Assembly (NCBI RefSeq): GCF_010671605.1
Contig: NZ_JAABOO010000002.1
Location: 682,001-746,000, forward strand
DNA: 64,000 bases
Reading direction: 5' to 3'
Source of the DNA: Leptobacterium flavescens
GTDB lineage: Bacteria; Bacteroidota; Bacteroidia; Flavobacteriales; Flavobacteriaceae
Below are positions 1-8,984 of the stretch, in pieces. Every line of letters starts with the position of its first letter. Positions within the stretch are counted from its first letter, which is position 1. The position numbers and the translations under genes were made by a program. The notes beneath the pieces were generated by a model. The model searched no databases. It was not told the origin of the DNA and was given only the letters and a program-made list of their open reading frames with translations.

Positions 1-38
1 AATTCCTCAGGAATTTCTGTTTTAGTCACGTTTCTCAT
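1..38 (-). CDS. 5' end of an unidentified gene, cut by the window edge
   Basis: An ATG at position 38 on the minus strand opens a frame reading MRNVTKTEIPEE that continues out of the window. It lies 71 bases beyond the ilvA stop on the same strand, so it could be the next gene of the ilv transcription unit or have its own promoter. Its upstream bases (39-54) match a 16-base stretch upstream of ilvD at 15 of 16 positions. Twelve codons are too few to name a product, and chance cannot be excluded. Confidence 0.35.
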   Translation of the reverse strand, partial: MRNVTKTEIPEE

Positions 39-109
39 ATGTTATGTTTCGTTTTATACTATATTAAAATAAAATCGCCCGATCTTATTTCCATCTCAAT
101 TGCAGCAAA

Positions 110-1375
110 TCAGACTAAAAACTGAAAGAGATCAGGCTTGTCATTCAGATAATCTCCATAAAATTTATGGGATTTCATACGCTGTATTAAAGGTACTAAA
201 TCTTCCTGATTTTTCAATTCAATCCCAACTACTGCCGGTCCGTTTTCCCTGTTGTGTTTTTTGGAGTACTGAAAATGAGTAATATCATCATCAGGCCCCA
301 GTATTTCTGCAACGAACTGCTTTAAAGCCCCTGCTCTCTGGGGAAAACGTATAATAAAATAGTGTTTCAGCTTAGCGTATAATAAAGCTCTTTCCTTTAT
401 TTCGGCGGTTCGGGTAATGTCATTATTACTCCCGCTAAGCACGCACACCACATTTTTTCCTTTAATTTCTTCCTTAAACTGGTCGAGGGCGGCTATTGTA
501 AGAGCACCTGCCGGTTCTACCACAATAGCATCTTTGTTATACAAATCTAATATGGTCTGGCACACTTTACCTTCAGCTACAGTTACCATATTGTGAAGAA
601 ATAGTTTGCAGACCTCAAAGGTTTTATCTCCCACTTTCTGAACTGCAGCCCCATCTACGAACTTTTCTATTTTTTCCAGCTTCGTATTGGTGCCTTTTTC
701 AAGGGAAGTTTTCATAGAAGGGGCTCCCTCGGGCTCTACTCCTATAATTTTGGTATTTGGCGATAATACATTAAAAATACTGGATAAACCGGAAGCTAAG
801 CCTCCTCCACCCACGGGTACAAAGACATAATCTATGGGTTTTGAAGCCTGTCTTATAATTTCATAGCCAACGGTGGCCTGTCCCTCTATTACTTTTTCAT
901 CATCAAACGGATGTACAAAGCTTTTTCCTGCCTCTTCACATTCGGTGACTGCTGCCTGATATGAATCGTCGAAGGTATCTCCGTACAATACAATATCTAT
1001 AAACTCTCCCCCGAACATTTTTACCTGTTCTACCTTTTGCTTGGGAGTCGGAAACGGCATATATATCCTGCCTTTTATTCCGAGCTCACTACAGGAGAGA
1101 GCAACGCCCTGAGCGTGATTTCCGGCGCTGGCACAGACAATTCCCCTTTTCCTTTCTTCAGCGGAAAGCGAATTGATCTTATTATAGGCTCCTCTTATTT
1201 TATAGGACCGAACATTCTGCAGGTCCTCTCTTTTAAACAAGACATTAGCTCCCAGGCGTCTGGAATAGGTAATGTTCTGCATTAAAGGGGTTTTATCAAC
1301 TATATTTTCCAGGATGGAAGCTGCTTTTTCAACATCCTCCAACCTGGGAATATATAAAGTATTCGTTTCCATCAT
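110..1375 (-). CDS. ilvA: Threonine ammonia-lyase, biosynthetic
   Basis: PLP enzyme that deaminates threonine to 2-oxobutanoate, the committed step to isoleucine. The PLP lysine lies in SYKIRGA near residue 59, and the phosphate-binding glycine loop reads GGGGLASG. After the catalytic domain comes a single ACT-like regulatory segment (KHYFIIRFPQRAGALKQF onward), so this is the short, roughly 420-residue form rather than the two-ACT form of E. coli. An upstream in-frame ATG at 1426 would overlap ilvC by 43 bases; the ATG pair at 1375/1372, 8-11 bases after the ilvC stop, fits operon spacing and family length better. It is the last gene of ilvDBNCA. Confidence 0.93.
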   Translation of the reverse strand: MMETNTLYIPRLEDVEKAASILENIVDKTPLMQNITYSRRLGANVLFKREDLQNVRSYKIRGAYNKINSLSAEERKRGIVCASAGNHAQGVALSCSELGIKGRIYMPFPTPKQKVEQVKMFGGEFIDIVLYGDTFDDSYQAAVTECEEAGKSFVHPFDDEKVIEGQATVGYEIIRQASKPIDYVFVPVGGGGLASGLSSIFNVLSPNTKIIGVEPEGAPSMKTSLEKGTNTKLEKIEKFVDGAAVQKVGDKTFEVCKLFLHNMVTVAEGKVCQTILDLYNKDAIVVEPAGALTIAALDQFKEEIKGKNVVCVLSGSNNDITRTAEIKERALLYAKLKHYFIIRFPQRAGALKQFVAEILGPDDDITHFQYSKKHNRENGPAVVGIELKNQEDLVPLIQRMKSHKFYGDYLNDKPDLFQFLV

Positions 1376-1383
1376 TCCTGAAC

Positions 1384-2853
1384 TTAAACTACCTTTTTCA
1401 TGGCGGTCATGGAAGCTCTCAGCCACTCCCCGACCTCTTCTATAGGATGCGTTCTGATCTGATAATTTACGTTGATCAGTTCTTTATTATCCACTGCATT
1501 ATCAGACGTATATGGTTTCCCTATTACATCCGTATCTATCTTCTGCATAAAATCTTCCAGAAGGGGTTTACAGGCATGGTCAAACAAATAGCAGCCATAC
1601 TCTGCCGTATCCGAGATGATCCTGTTCATCTCAAAAAGTTTTTTCCTGGCGATAGTATTTGCAATAAGCGGCGTTTCATGAAGGGATTCGTAATAGGCAG
1701 ATTCCTCAATGATCCCGGCCTCGGTCATGGTCTCAAAAGCCAGCTCCACTCCCGATTTTACAAAAGCTACCATCAATACTCCTCTGTCGAAATACTCCTG
1801 CTCGGAAATGATTTGTTCACCGGCTTCGGTACGCTCGAAAGCAGTTTCTCCGGTTGCTTTTCTCCATCCGAGTAGCTTTTCATCATTGTTAGCCCAATCG
1901 TTCATCATTCCCGAAGAAAAATTTCCGGTCATAATATCATCCATATGCTTCCGGAAGAGCGGTCTCATGATCTGCTTCAATTCTTCAGATAATTCAAAAG
2001 CTTTTATTTTGGCAGAATTAGACAACCTGTCCATCATATTGGTTATTCCTCCATACTTAAGGGCCTCTGTAATGGTTTCCCAGCCGTATTGAATCAGTTT
2101 GGCAGCATAGGCCGGATCAATTCCCTTTTCGACCATCTTATCAAAGCAAAGGATAGATCCTGTCTGAAGCAGGCCACATAGGATAGTTTGCTCTCCCATA
2201 AGATCGGATTTCACCTCGGCTACAAAAGAAGAGCGCAAAACTCCTGCCTTGTGGCCACCGGTGGCCACTGCATAAGCTTTTGCCTGTTCCAGGCCATCTC
2301 CTTTAGGATCGTTCTCAGGGTGTACCGCAATAAGCGTAGGTACCCCAAAGCCTCTTTTGTATTCCTCTCTTACTTCCGTTCCCGGACATTTGGGTGCCAC
2401 CATAATAACCGTCAGGTCCTTGCGGATCTGCATCCCCTCTTCTACAATATTAAAACCATGGGAATACGAAAGAGTTGCCCCTTTCTTCATTAAAGGCATA
2501 ACCGTATTGATCACATGCGTATGTTGTTTGTCGGGAGTAAGGTTACACACCACGTCTGCCTCAGGCACCAATTCTTCAAAAGTACCTACATTAAAACCAT
2601 TACCGCTGGCATTTTTATAGGATTGCCTTTTCTCCTCAATGGCCTCCTTGCGCAGGGCATAAGAGATATCCAGGCCGGAGTCTCTCATATTCAATCCCTG
2701 GTTAAGACCCTGGGCTCCGCATCCTATAATTACAATTTTCTTTCCTGTTAATTTATTTACACCATCTTCAAATTCCGAAGCCTCCATGAATTCGCAGGTT
2801 CCCAATTGTTCCAATTGTAAACGCAATGGCAGGCTGTTAAAATAATTAGTCAT
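1384..2853 (-). CDS. ilvC: Ketol-acid reductoisomerase, class II (long form)
   Basis: NADPH-dependent isomerisation and reduction of acetolactate or acetohydroxybutyrate to the dihydroxy acids of valine and isoleucine synthesis. The Rossmann motif [19 protein letters not shown] is followed by a basic segment ([12 protein letters not shown]) typical of NADPH binding. At 489 aa it matches the long, E. coli-like class II enzyme with a duplicated C-terminal knot domain; class I enzymes have about 330 residues. It sits between ilvN (15 bases upstream) and ilvA (about 8 bases downstream), so transcription as part of the operon is expected. Confidence 0.96.
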   Translation of the reverse strand: MTNYFNSLPLRLQLEQLGTCEFMEASEFEDGVNKLTGKKIVIIGCGAQGLNQGLNMRDSGLDISYALRKEAIEEKRQSYKNASGNGFNVGTFEELVPEADVVCNLTPDKQHTHVINTVMPLMKKGATLSYSHGFNIVEEGMQIRKDLTVIMVAPKCPGTEVREEYKRGFGVPTLIAVHPENDPKGDGLEQAKAYAVATGGHKAGVLRSSFVAEVKSDLMGEQTILCGLLQTGSILCFDKMVEKGIDPAYAAKLIQYGWETITEALKYGGITNMMDRLSNSAKIKAFELSEELKQIMRPLFRKHMDDIMTGNFSSGMMNDWANNDEKLLGWRKATGETAFERTEAGEQIISEQEYFDRGVLMVAFVKSGVELAFETMTEAGIIEESAYYESLHETPLIANTIARKKLFEMNRIISDTAEYGCYLFDHACKPLLEDFMQKIDTDVIGKPYTSDNAVDNKELINVNYQIRTHPIEEVGEWLRASMTAMKKVV

Positions 2854-2868
2854 TTTCTTATTGTGTTT

Positions 2869-3402
2869 TTAGTGTGTGATTGTTTGAAATTCCTGTAATA
2901 ATGATGATATTTTCATCTGGGGTTTTGAAACCGATATCCTTCCCGATCTCACAAACTGCATGATCCCGAAAGGTTGTAACTCGTCATACAATTCCTGTAT
3001 TTCGCTGCGTCTTCCTGTCTTTGCGATCACAAAAAAATCGCGGGAAACACTTACTATACTCGAATTGCTGTCTTTGATAATGGTTTCTATCTGCCCTTCG
3101 TCAAAGAAGAGATCGGAAGATATTTTAAATATTGCCGACTCCTGATAGATCGTCTCCTTATCTACATGGTAGAAGGCCCGGATAACATCTATCTGTTTTT
3201 CCAGTTGTCCGACGATCCTTTTTACCCAATTTTCTGTGGTGTGGACAACGATAACAAATCGGAATACATTTTCAATTTCCGATTCGGAAACATTTAAACT
3301 TTCTATATTGATGTGGCGCTTTAAGAATATCCCTGATATCCTGTTGAGAAGGCCTACGTTATTTTCTGAATAAACCGAAATGGTGAATGTCTTTTTTTCC
3401 AT
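2869..3402 (-). CDS. ilvN: Acetolactate synthase regulatory (small) subunit
   Basis: Regulatory partner of IlvB, normally mediating feedback inhibition by valine. The N-terminal ACT domain is clear (ISVYSENNVGLLNRISGIFLKRHINIESLNVSES). The rest corresponds to the second ferredoxin-like domain of IlvH/IlvN proteins, and 177 aa is close to the usual 160-180. It starts only 5 bases after the ilvB stop, suggesting coupled translation. Whether this organism's enzyme is valine-sensitive cannot be read from the sequence. Confidence 0.94.
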   Translation of the reverse strand: MEKKTFTISVYSENNVGLLNRISGIFLKRHINIESLNVSESEIENVFRFVIVVHTTENWVKRIVGQLEKQIDVIRAFYHVDKETIYQESAIFKISSDLFFDEGQIETIIKDSNSSIVSVSRDFFVIAKTGRRSEIQELYDELQPFGIMQFVRSGRISVSKPQMKISSLLQEFQTITH

Positions 3403-3407
3403 AATCT

Positions 3408-5141
3408 TTAACTTAATCTAATATCTGAAACTGAAGCTCCCGAGGGTATCATGGGGAATACATTATCTTCTTTTTCTACACATACTTCCAGGAAATACGC
3501 TTCTTTGGAAGCGATCATTTCATCTACGGCAGCTGCAAGGTCTTCTCTTTTAGTTACCCGTCTGGCATTGATGTTATATCCCTGTGCAATGGTTACAAAA
3601 TCGGGATTGGTAAGCTCGGTAGAGGCATATCTCTTGTCGAAGAACAATTGCTGCCACTGCCGTACCATTCCCAGGAAATCGTTATTAAGCACCACGATCT
3701 TTACCGGGGTTCTCGTCTGAAAAATGGTTCCGAGTTCCTGAATGGTCATCTGGTATCCGCCATCTCCGATAATTGCAACAACTTCTCTGTCGGGAGCTCC
3801 CATCTTTGCTCCGATAGCTGCCGGAAGCGCAAAGCCCATGGTTCCCAGTCCGCCCGAGGTGATATTGCTTTTGCTTTGCCTGAATTTGGCATATCTGCAG
3901 GCGATCATCTGGTGTTGTCCAACATCAGAAACGATCACCGCTTCGTGGTTGGAAGCCCTGTTTATCTGTCCAAGCACTTCGCCCATGGTCAACCCTTCCT
4001 TTTCAGGGAAAAGGTCATTTTTGATAACCTTGTCAAACTCTATAGCATCTTTCTTCTTAAATTCTTCCAGCCAGTTATTATGCGAATTAGGCTCAAGAAG
4101 CGGAAGTAACAGTTCCAGTGTTTCCTTTACATCTCCGAGAACGGCAATATCTGTCTTCACATTCTTATCTATCTCGGCAGGATCGATCTCAAAGTGGATC
4201 ACTTTGGCCTGCCTGGCGTAGGTGTTTAGGTTCCCGGTTACCCTGTCATCAAAACGCATCCCGAGTGCGATAAGCACGTCACATTCATTGGTAAGTACGT
4301 TAGGCGCATAATTCCCATGCATACCTACCATACCCACATTTAACGGATGATCTGACTCCAGAGCGGATAATCCCAGAATGGTCCATGCAGCAGGGATCCC
4401 GGCCTTTTCGACAACCGCTTTCAATTCTTCTTCAGCCTGGCCGAGGATAATTCCCTGACCGAAAACGATCATCGGTCTTTTGGCTGTATTTATCATTTCA
4501 GCAGCAGCTGATATTTTACTGAGGTCGATCTCCGGTTTCGGTTTATAACTGCGGATGCCATTGCACTTTTCATAGGAAAAATCCAGTTCATCGAATTGCG
4601 CATTTTTGGTAATATCTATCAATACCGGCCCCGGGCGTCCCGATCTGGCAATGTAAAAAGCCTTTGCCATGATCTCCGGTATTTCCGAAGCTTTGGTAAT
4701 CTGGTAATTCCATTTGGTCACCGGGGTGGATATCCCAACGATATCTGTTTCCTGAAAAGCATCAGATCCCAACAACTGACGAGCTACCTGCCCCGTTATA
4801 CACACCATTGGTGTTGAATCTATCTGGGCATCTGCAAGGCCGGTAACCAGATTAGTGGCACCCGGTCCCGATGTGGCCATGGCCACGCCTACTTCACCTG
4901 TAACCCGGGCAAAACCCTGAGCCGCATGAGTAGCCCCCTGTTCGTGTCTTGTAAGTACGTGATGCAGGTGATCACTGAACTTGTATAATTCGTCATAAAT
5001 AGGCATAATAGCTCCACCCGGATACCCGTAAACCAGGTTTACTCCTTCTTCAAGAAGACAGCGTATCACTGCTTCTGCCCCACTTATCCTTATAGTTGTT
5101 GCCTGAGTTGTACTGGCAGTTTTCTCTTTTAAGGTTTCCAT
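3408..5141 (-). CDS. ilvB: Acetolactate synthase catalytic (large) subunit
   Basis: ThDP- and FAD-dependent condensation of pyruvate with pyruvate or 2-oxobutanoate. It has the three-domain layout of the family: N-terminal pyrimidine-binding domain with the catalytic glutamate in RHEQGATHAAQG, a central FAD-binding domain, and a C-terminal pyrophosphate-binding domain with GDGGYQMTIQELGTI...LNNDFLGMVRQW. The 577-aa length is normal. It lies 12 bases after ilvD and 5 bases before ilvN. FAD retention and the paired IlvN distinguish it from catabolic acetolactate synthase. Confidence 0.96.
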   Translation of the reverse strand: METLKEKTASTTQATTIRISGAEAVIRCLLEEGVNLVYGYPGGAIMPIYDELYKFSDHLHHVLTRHEQGATHAAQGFARVTGEVGVAMATSGPGATNLVTGLADAQIDSTPMVCITGQVARQLLGSDAFQETDIVGISTPVTKWNYQITKASEIPEIMAKAFYIARSGRPGPVLIDITKNAQFDELDFSYEKCNGIRSYKPKPEIDLSKISAAAEMINTAKRPMIVFGQGIILGQAEEELKAVVEKAGIPAAWTILGLSALESDHPLNVGMVGMHGNYAPNVLTNECDVLIALGMRFDDRVTGNLNTYARQAKVIHFEIDPAEIDKNVKTDIAVLGDVKETLELLLPLLEPNSHNNWLEEFKKKDAIEFDKVIKNDLFPEKEGLTMGEVLGQINRASNHEAVIVSDVGQHQMIACRYAKFRQSKSNITSGGLGTMGFALPAAIGAKMGAPDREVVAIIGDGGYQMTIQELGTIFQTRTPVKIVVLNNDFLGMVRQWQQLFFDKRYASTELTNPDFVTIAQGYNINARRVTKREDLAAAVDEMIASKEAYFLEVCVEKEDNVFPMIPSGASVSDIRLS

Positions 5142-5153
5142 AATCAGTTCCTT

Positions 5154-6830
5154 TTAAAATTCATCGGTTACGCATCCTTTTGAAGCCGATGAAACGGTTT
5201 TTGCATATTTATAGAGAACTCCTCGTTTGTAACGGAGTTCAGGTTGTTTCCAATTCTTTTTTCGGGCTGCCAGTTCTTCATCCGGAACAGCCACGTTAAT
5301 CGTATTTTTTTCCGCATCGATGGTAATGATATCTCCATTCTCTATCAATGCTATATTGCCTCCTTCCTGGGCTTCGGGTGCCACATGACCGACGACAAAA
5401 CCATGAGTTCCTCCGGAAAACCTACCATCAGTGATCAGGGCCACGTCCTTACCCAGGCCTGCTCCCATAATAGCCGATGTCGGTTTTAGCATCTCCGGCA
5501 TTCCCGGACCACCTTTGGGGCCCTCATAGCGGATGACGATCACATCTCCTTTCTTCACCTCTCCTTTGCCTATACCTTCATTGGCAGCGAATTCACCATC
5601 AAAGACCCTGGCTCTTCCGGTAAAGCTAAGTCCTTCCTTTCCGGTGATTTTGGCCACTGCACCATCTTCGGCAAGATTTCCGAACAGTATTCTTATATGT
5701 CCTGTCTTTTTGATCGGCTCCTGTAAAGGTTTTATGATTTGCTGTCCTTCGGCCAGATCGGGTACATCAATAAGGTTTTCTGCCAAGGTCTTTCCGGTTA
5801 CGGTCAGGCACTCTCCATGAAGCATTCCATTCATAAGCATAAACTTCAGTACCGCGGGGATACCTCCAATTTTATGAAGGTCCTCCATAACGTATTTCCC
5901 GCTAGGCTTAAGATCTGCCAGAAAGGGAGTGGAATCACTTATACGCTGAAAATCCTCCAGGCTGAAATCGATATTTGCCGCCTTGGCAATAGCCAGGAAA
6001 TGAAGTACGGCATTGGTGGATCCTCCAAGGACGGTAATAAGCCGGATGGCATTTTCAAGGGATTTTCTGGTTACAATATCCGATGGTTTAATATCATTCT
6101 CCAGCAGGTACCTCAATGCCCTTCCGGCCTGGGTACACTCTTCTTTCTTCTCATTACTTTCGGCAGGATTAGACGAATTATAGGGTAATGCCATTCCCAG
6201 GGCCTCTATGGCAGATGCCATGGTGTTTGCAGTATACATCCCTCCGCATGCTCCGGCTCCGGGGCAGGATTTCTCCACCACCGATCTGAATTCCGTTTCG
6301 GTAATCTTACCGGCTACTTTCTGCCCCCATGCTTCAAAAGCCGATACCACATCCAGTTTTTTTCCCTGATGATGTCCGGCAGCTATGGTTCCACCATATA
6401 CCAATACAGAAGGTCTGTTTAGCCTCAAAAGCCCCATCAGGGCTCCGGGCATGTTTTTATCACAACCTACAACGGTTACCACCCCGTCATAGCTCATCCC
6501 CTGTACTACTGTTTCTACGGAATCTGCAATTACATCTCTGGAAGGCAGGGAAAACCTCATTCCTGAAGTTCCCATAGAAATACCATCACTTACTCCGATG
6601 GTATTGAAAATAAGCCCGACCAAATTTTCCTCATGGACGCCTGTTTTAACGTATTTGGCCAGGCCATTGAGATGCATGTTACATGGATTGCCCTCGAAGC
6701 CCGTACTGGCGATGCCAATTAAGGGTTTTTTAAGGTCTTCAGCTGTTAAGCCAATAGCGTGCAGCATGGCCTGCGCGGCCGGTTGCGTAGCATCTTGTGT
6801 TACGTTCTGACTGTACTTGTTTAATTTCAT
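5154..6830 (-). CDS. ilvD: Dihydroxy-acid dehydratase
   Basis: Iron-sulfur dehydratase that converts 2,3-dihydroxy-isovalerate and its isoleucine homologue to the 2-oxo acids. The conserved cluster-site cysteines are C50 (GNPCNMH), C123 ([11 protein letters not shown]) and C195 ([16 protein letters not shown]). Its 558 aa is typical of the IlvD/Edd family, and the surrounding ilv genes separate it from 6-phosphogluconate or sugar-acid dehydratases. It is the first structural gene of the operon, about 200 bases downstream of the second attenuator. The ATG at 6830 gives the family N-terminus MKLNKYSQ. Confidence 0.96.
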   Translation of the reverse strand: MKLNKYSQNVTQDATQPAAQAMLHAIGLTAEDLKKPLIGIASTGFEGNPCNMHLNGLAKYVKTGVHEENLVGLIFNTIGVSDGISMGTSGMRFSLPSRDVIADSVETVVQGMSYDGVVTVVGCDKNMPGALMGLLRLNRPSVLVYGGTIAAGHHQGKKLDVVSAFEAWGQKVAGKITETEFRSVVEKSCPGAGACGGMYTANTMASAIEALGMALPYNSSNPAESNEKKEECTQAGRALRYLLENDIKPSDIVTRKSLENAIRLITVLGGSTNAVLHFLAIAKAANIDFSLEDFQRISDSTPFLADLKPSGKYVMEDLHKIGGIPAVLKFMLMNGMLHGECLTVTGKTLAENLIDVPDLAEGQQIIKPLQEPIKKTGHIRILFGNLAEDGAVAKITGKEGLSFTGRARVFDGEFAANEGIGKGEVKKGDVIVIRYEGPKGGPGMPEMLKPTSAIMGAGLGKDVALITDGRFSGGTHGFVVGHVAPEAQEGGNIALIENGDIITIDAEKNTINVAVPDEELAARKKNWKQPELRYKRGVLYKYAKTVSSASKGCVTDEF

Positions 6831-7030
6831 TGTTATTCATTAGTTGATCTTTCATGTTACGTTTCGTTTAGTGTAGTTTTTGCACTTCGAAATTATTTCA
6901 ATTAAATTCTGTTTAATACTCTTTTTCTTTCATCTTTTTAAGTTCAAATGTTAAATAGTGATTTCAATTAACTGATTATCAGTATTTTATATTAAAAAAT
7001 ATTTCATATCCAAGCTTTGTAATAAATCTT

Positions 7031-7072
7031 TAAAAAAGAAAAAACCTGTATCAATGGAGGTTGATACAGGTT
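7031..7072 (-). terminator. ilv attenuator 2: intrinsic terminator
   Basis: A perfect 12-bp stem (7043-7054 pairing with 7061-7072) with a 6-base loop is followed on the minus strand by a T-rich tract (7031-7042). It lies between leader peptide 2 and ilvD, in the same direction as the operon, so read-through is needed to reach ilvD. It is the 3:4 hairpin of a ribosome-mediated attenuator; the competing pairings are described in the adjacent regulatory entry. Confidence 0.9.
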
Positions 7073-7117
7073 CTTTTATAACAATCAAAGTACCGCTTAT
7101 CAACCCCGATGCGGGCT
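7057..7117 (-). promoter_or_regulatory. ilv attenuator 2: mutually exclusive RNA pairings
   Basis: On the minus-strand RNA, segment 1 (UUAUUAGCCC, within the last Ile codons of leader 2) can pair over 10 bp with segment 2 (GGGUUGAUAA, across the leader stop codon). Segment 2 in its form GGGGUUGAUA (7098-7107) can instead pair over 10 bp, including one G-U, with UAUCAACCUC (7057-7066), which is the left arm and loop of the terminator. A ribosome stalled at the Ile codons would cover segment 1, free segment 2 and prevent the terminator. This is the classical 1:2 / 2:3 / 3:4 logic; pairings were found by eye. Confidence 0.8.
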
Positions 7118-7159
7118 AATAATAATGACACTGACAATTGTTAGGATCGTTCTTTTCAT
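7100..7159 (-). CDS. ilv leader peptide 2 (19 aa)
   Basis: The minus-strand frame ATG(7159)...TGA(7100) encodes MKRTILTIVSVIIISPHRG. Eight of 19 residues are branched-chain (5 Ile, 2 Val, 1 Leu), including three consecutive Ile codons just before the segment that forms the attenuator stem, and there are two Thr codons. It ends 28 bases before the terminator stem. The codon content matches the products of the downstream ilv genes, as in enterobacterial ilv leaders. It is too short for similarity evidence; the call rests on composition and position. Confidence 0.82.
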   Translation of the reverse strand: MKRTILTIVSVIIISPHRG

Positions 7160-7173
7160 GATCTTTTTATTCC

Positions 7174-7200
7174 AAAAAAAAACCTTCCGAAAAAGGAAGG
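7174..7200 (-). terminator. ilv attenuator 1: intrinsic terminator
   Basis: A 6-bp GC-rich stem (7183-7188 with 7195-7200, CCTTCC/GGAAGG on the minus strand) with a 6-base loop is followed by nine T residues (7174-7182). It separates leader 1 from leader 2. The RNA segment GAGGG just after the leader 1 stop can pair with CCUUC of the left arm, and the segment containing GGGGACG can pair with CGUCCUU in the Val-Leu codons of leader 1, giving a weaker version of the attenuator 2 scheme. Confidence 0.75.
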
Positions 7201-7232
7201 CTTCTTAAAATATTATATACACCGTCCCCTCA

Positions 7233-7292
7233 TCAAAAACCGATAATGTTAATGACGTTAATAAGGACGATATTGTTGTTTCTGTTTCTCAT
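7233..7292 (-). CDS. ilv leader peptide 1 (19 aa)
   Basis: The minus-strand frame ATG(7292)...TGA(7233) encodes MRNRNNNIVLINVINIIGF. It too has 5 Ile, 2 Val and 1 Leu among 19 residues, interspersed with Asn. A TAGGTTTG promoter element lies only 8 bases upstream of the ATG, so the transcript probably has a very short or no 5' untranslated region. An intrinsic terminator starts about 33 bases after the stop codon. With leader 2 it forms a tandem pair on one transcript. Confidence 0.75.
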   Translation of the reverse strand: MRNRNNNIVLINVINIIGF

Positions 7293-7300
7293 TTACGGGA

Positions 7301-7308
7301 CAAACCTA
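7301..7308 (-). promoter_or_regulatory. Promoter -7 element for the ilv leader region
   Basis: TAGGTTTG on the minus strand is an exact match to the Bacteroidota -7 consensus TAnnTTTG, 8 bases before the leader 1 ATG. The -33 region is only T-rich, without a clean TTG at standard spacing. Transcription from here would pass both attenuators before ilvD. Confidence 0.65.
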
Positions 7309-7453
7309 GGAAGAAACTTTTAAAATGAAAAATTTTGAATATATTTTTTTCATTTTGGCATTTTATAGCCGTCTTATTATCAATCGTTTAAAATATTCCT
7401 CCAATAATTCATTTCCCCTCATTGTTAATTGTTCATTGTTCATTGCTAATTGC

Positions 7454-8962
7454 TCATTGTCTACGTTTTTTGTATTCTTCCAAAAGCCCTTTATAAAGGC
7501 TATAGCACATGATAAGCAGAACCAGTGCAAAAGGCAAACCTATACTCAGAACTGCAGTTTGCAATGCTACAAGCCCTCCTCCCAATAAGAGAACGGCGGC
7601 TACTCCTCCTTCCGAAAGAGCCCAGAAAATCCGCTGCCCCACCGGAGCATCCAGCTTTCCACCGCTGGTAATATAATCGATGACCAAGGAACCGGAATCC
7701 GAGGAAGTCACAAAAAAAATAATGACAAGGACAATCCCTATAAAACTGGTAATAAAATCAAGAGGAAACTCTCTGAGCATGGCAAAAAGCGCTGTTGAAA
7801 TATCGCTTTTAACTGCTTGTGAAAGCTCTCCGATACCATTGATCTCCAGGAACAGGGCCGATCCCCCAAAAACAGATATCCAGAAAAAAGTAAGAATGGC
7901 AGGGGCCAGTAAAACTCCCAGAACAAATTCTTTTATCGTACGTCCCATAGATATTCTGGCAATGAACATACCGACAAAAGGTGACCAGGAGATCCACCAG
8001 GCCCAATAGACAAATGTCCATTTACTCTGCCATTCTCCATTTGTATAAGCTCCCGTCCAGGTGCCCAATTTTATGATATTTTGTAAATAACCGCCCGTGG
8101 TCTGAACAAATCCGTTTAAAAGAAACAGTGTAGGTCCGATAATGATCATCAGAAACAAAAAGATCACAGCGAGGCGCATATTAAATTTGCTTAGAACCCG
8201 TATTCCTTTATTCAGGCCCAATACCACAGAAATTGTAGCTCCGGCCGTAATAAAACCTATAAGTGTGAGATGCATCCAGGTTTGATTGGGAATACCGAAG
8301 AGATAGTTAAGTCCGGATGTGATCTGTTGCGCACCCAGGCCTAATGAAACGGTGAGACCAAAGAGAGTGGATACCACACTTAAGATATCGATCACATCTC
8401 CCAATCTGCCGTAAATCCTTTCACCGAAAATCGGATAAAAAACAGATCTGATAGAAAAAGGAAGTTTCCTGCTAAAGCTAAAAAATGCCAGGGCAAGTCC
8501 TACCAAAGCGTAAATTGCCCAGCCATGAAATCCCCAATGCAGATACGTATATACCAAAGCATTATGTGCCTCCTCTGTCAGGACCCCGGTATCTACCGGA
8601 GGCATGTCAAAATTAGATATAGGTTCTGCCACGCCGAAAAAGAGTAAACCTATTCCCATTCCGGCAGAAAAAAGCATCGCCAGCCAGGCAAAAAAGCTAA
8701 ACTCAGGTTTGCTCCCCTCTCCGCCCAGCTTCAGTTTTCCAAATTTGCCAAAAGCAAAGTATATTACCGAAATCAGGAGTACGTTGACCGTCAGTATAAA
8801 AAACCATCCGAAATGTTCGGTAATCCAGCTTTGAATACTCCATAAAATCTCTTCCAGAGGCTCCCCTATAAGCAGAGCGAATGTTATGGTAAGAAGAATA
8901 AGTCCTGCCGACGGATAGAATACCGGAGCATAGATATCAAAATATTTTTTCGTTTTTTTCAT
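7454..8962 (-). CDS. BCCT-family (betaine/carnitine/choline) transporter
   Basis: Secondary transporter of trimethylammonium compounds, about 12 membrane segments and 502 aa. Family hallmarks are the glycine motif in FSAGMGIGLLFFGVAEPI and the tryptophan box YWAWWISWSPFVGMFIARIS (W320, W322, W323, W326), which corresponds to the substrate cage of BetP. The cytoplasmic tails are short, without a long basic C-terminal extension like the BetP osmosensor, so constitutive or exchange transport is at least as likely as osmotic activation. It starts 22 bases after the susD stop on the same strand, implying one operon with the SusCD outer-membrane system. The exact substrate cannot be named. Confidence 0.93.
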   Translation of the reverse strand: MKKTKKYFDIYAPVFYPSAGLILLTITFALLIGEPLEEILWSIQSWITEHFGWFFILTVNVLLISVIYFAFGKFGKLKLGGEGSKPEFSFFAWLAMLFSAGMGIGLLFFGVAEPISNFDMPPVDTGVLTEEAHNALVYTYLHWGFHGWAIYALVGLALAFFSFSRKLPFSIRSVFYPIFGERIYGRLGDVIDILSVVSTLFGLTVSLGLGAQQITSGLNYLFGIPNQTWMHLTLIGFITAGATISVVLGLNKGIRVLSKFNMRLAVIFLFLMIIIGPTLFLLNGFVQTTGGYLQNIIKLGTWTGAYTNGEWQSKWTFVYWAWWISWSPFVGMFIARISMGRTIKEFVLGVLLAPAILTFFWISVFGGSALFLEINGIGELSQAVKSDISTALFAMLREFPLDFITSFIGIVLVIIFFVTSSDSGSLVIDYITSGGKLDAPVGQRIFWALSEGGVAAVLLLGGGLVALQTAVLSIGLPFALVLLIMCYSLYKGLLEEYKKRRQ

Positions 8963-8984
8963 TTTTCAGGCTTGGGATTTTAGA

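Noticed and set aside
1376-1426. Upstream start for ilvA overlapping the ilvC 3' end
   Set aside because: It would add 17 non-conserved residues and a 43-base overlap; the ATG at 1375/1372 fits better.
3648-4221. Long plus-strand frames of about 150 codons opposite ilvB, and similar frames opposite other genes
   Set aside because: They are complements of strongly conserved coding sequence on the other strand and show no family similarity.
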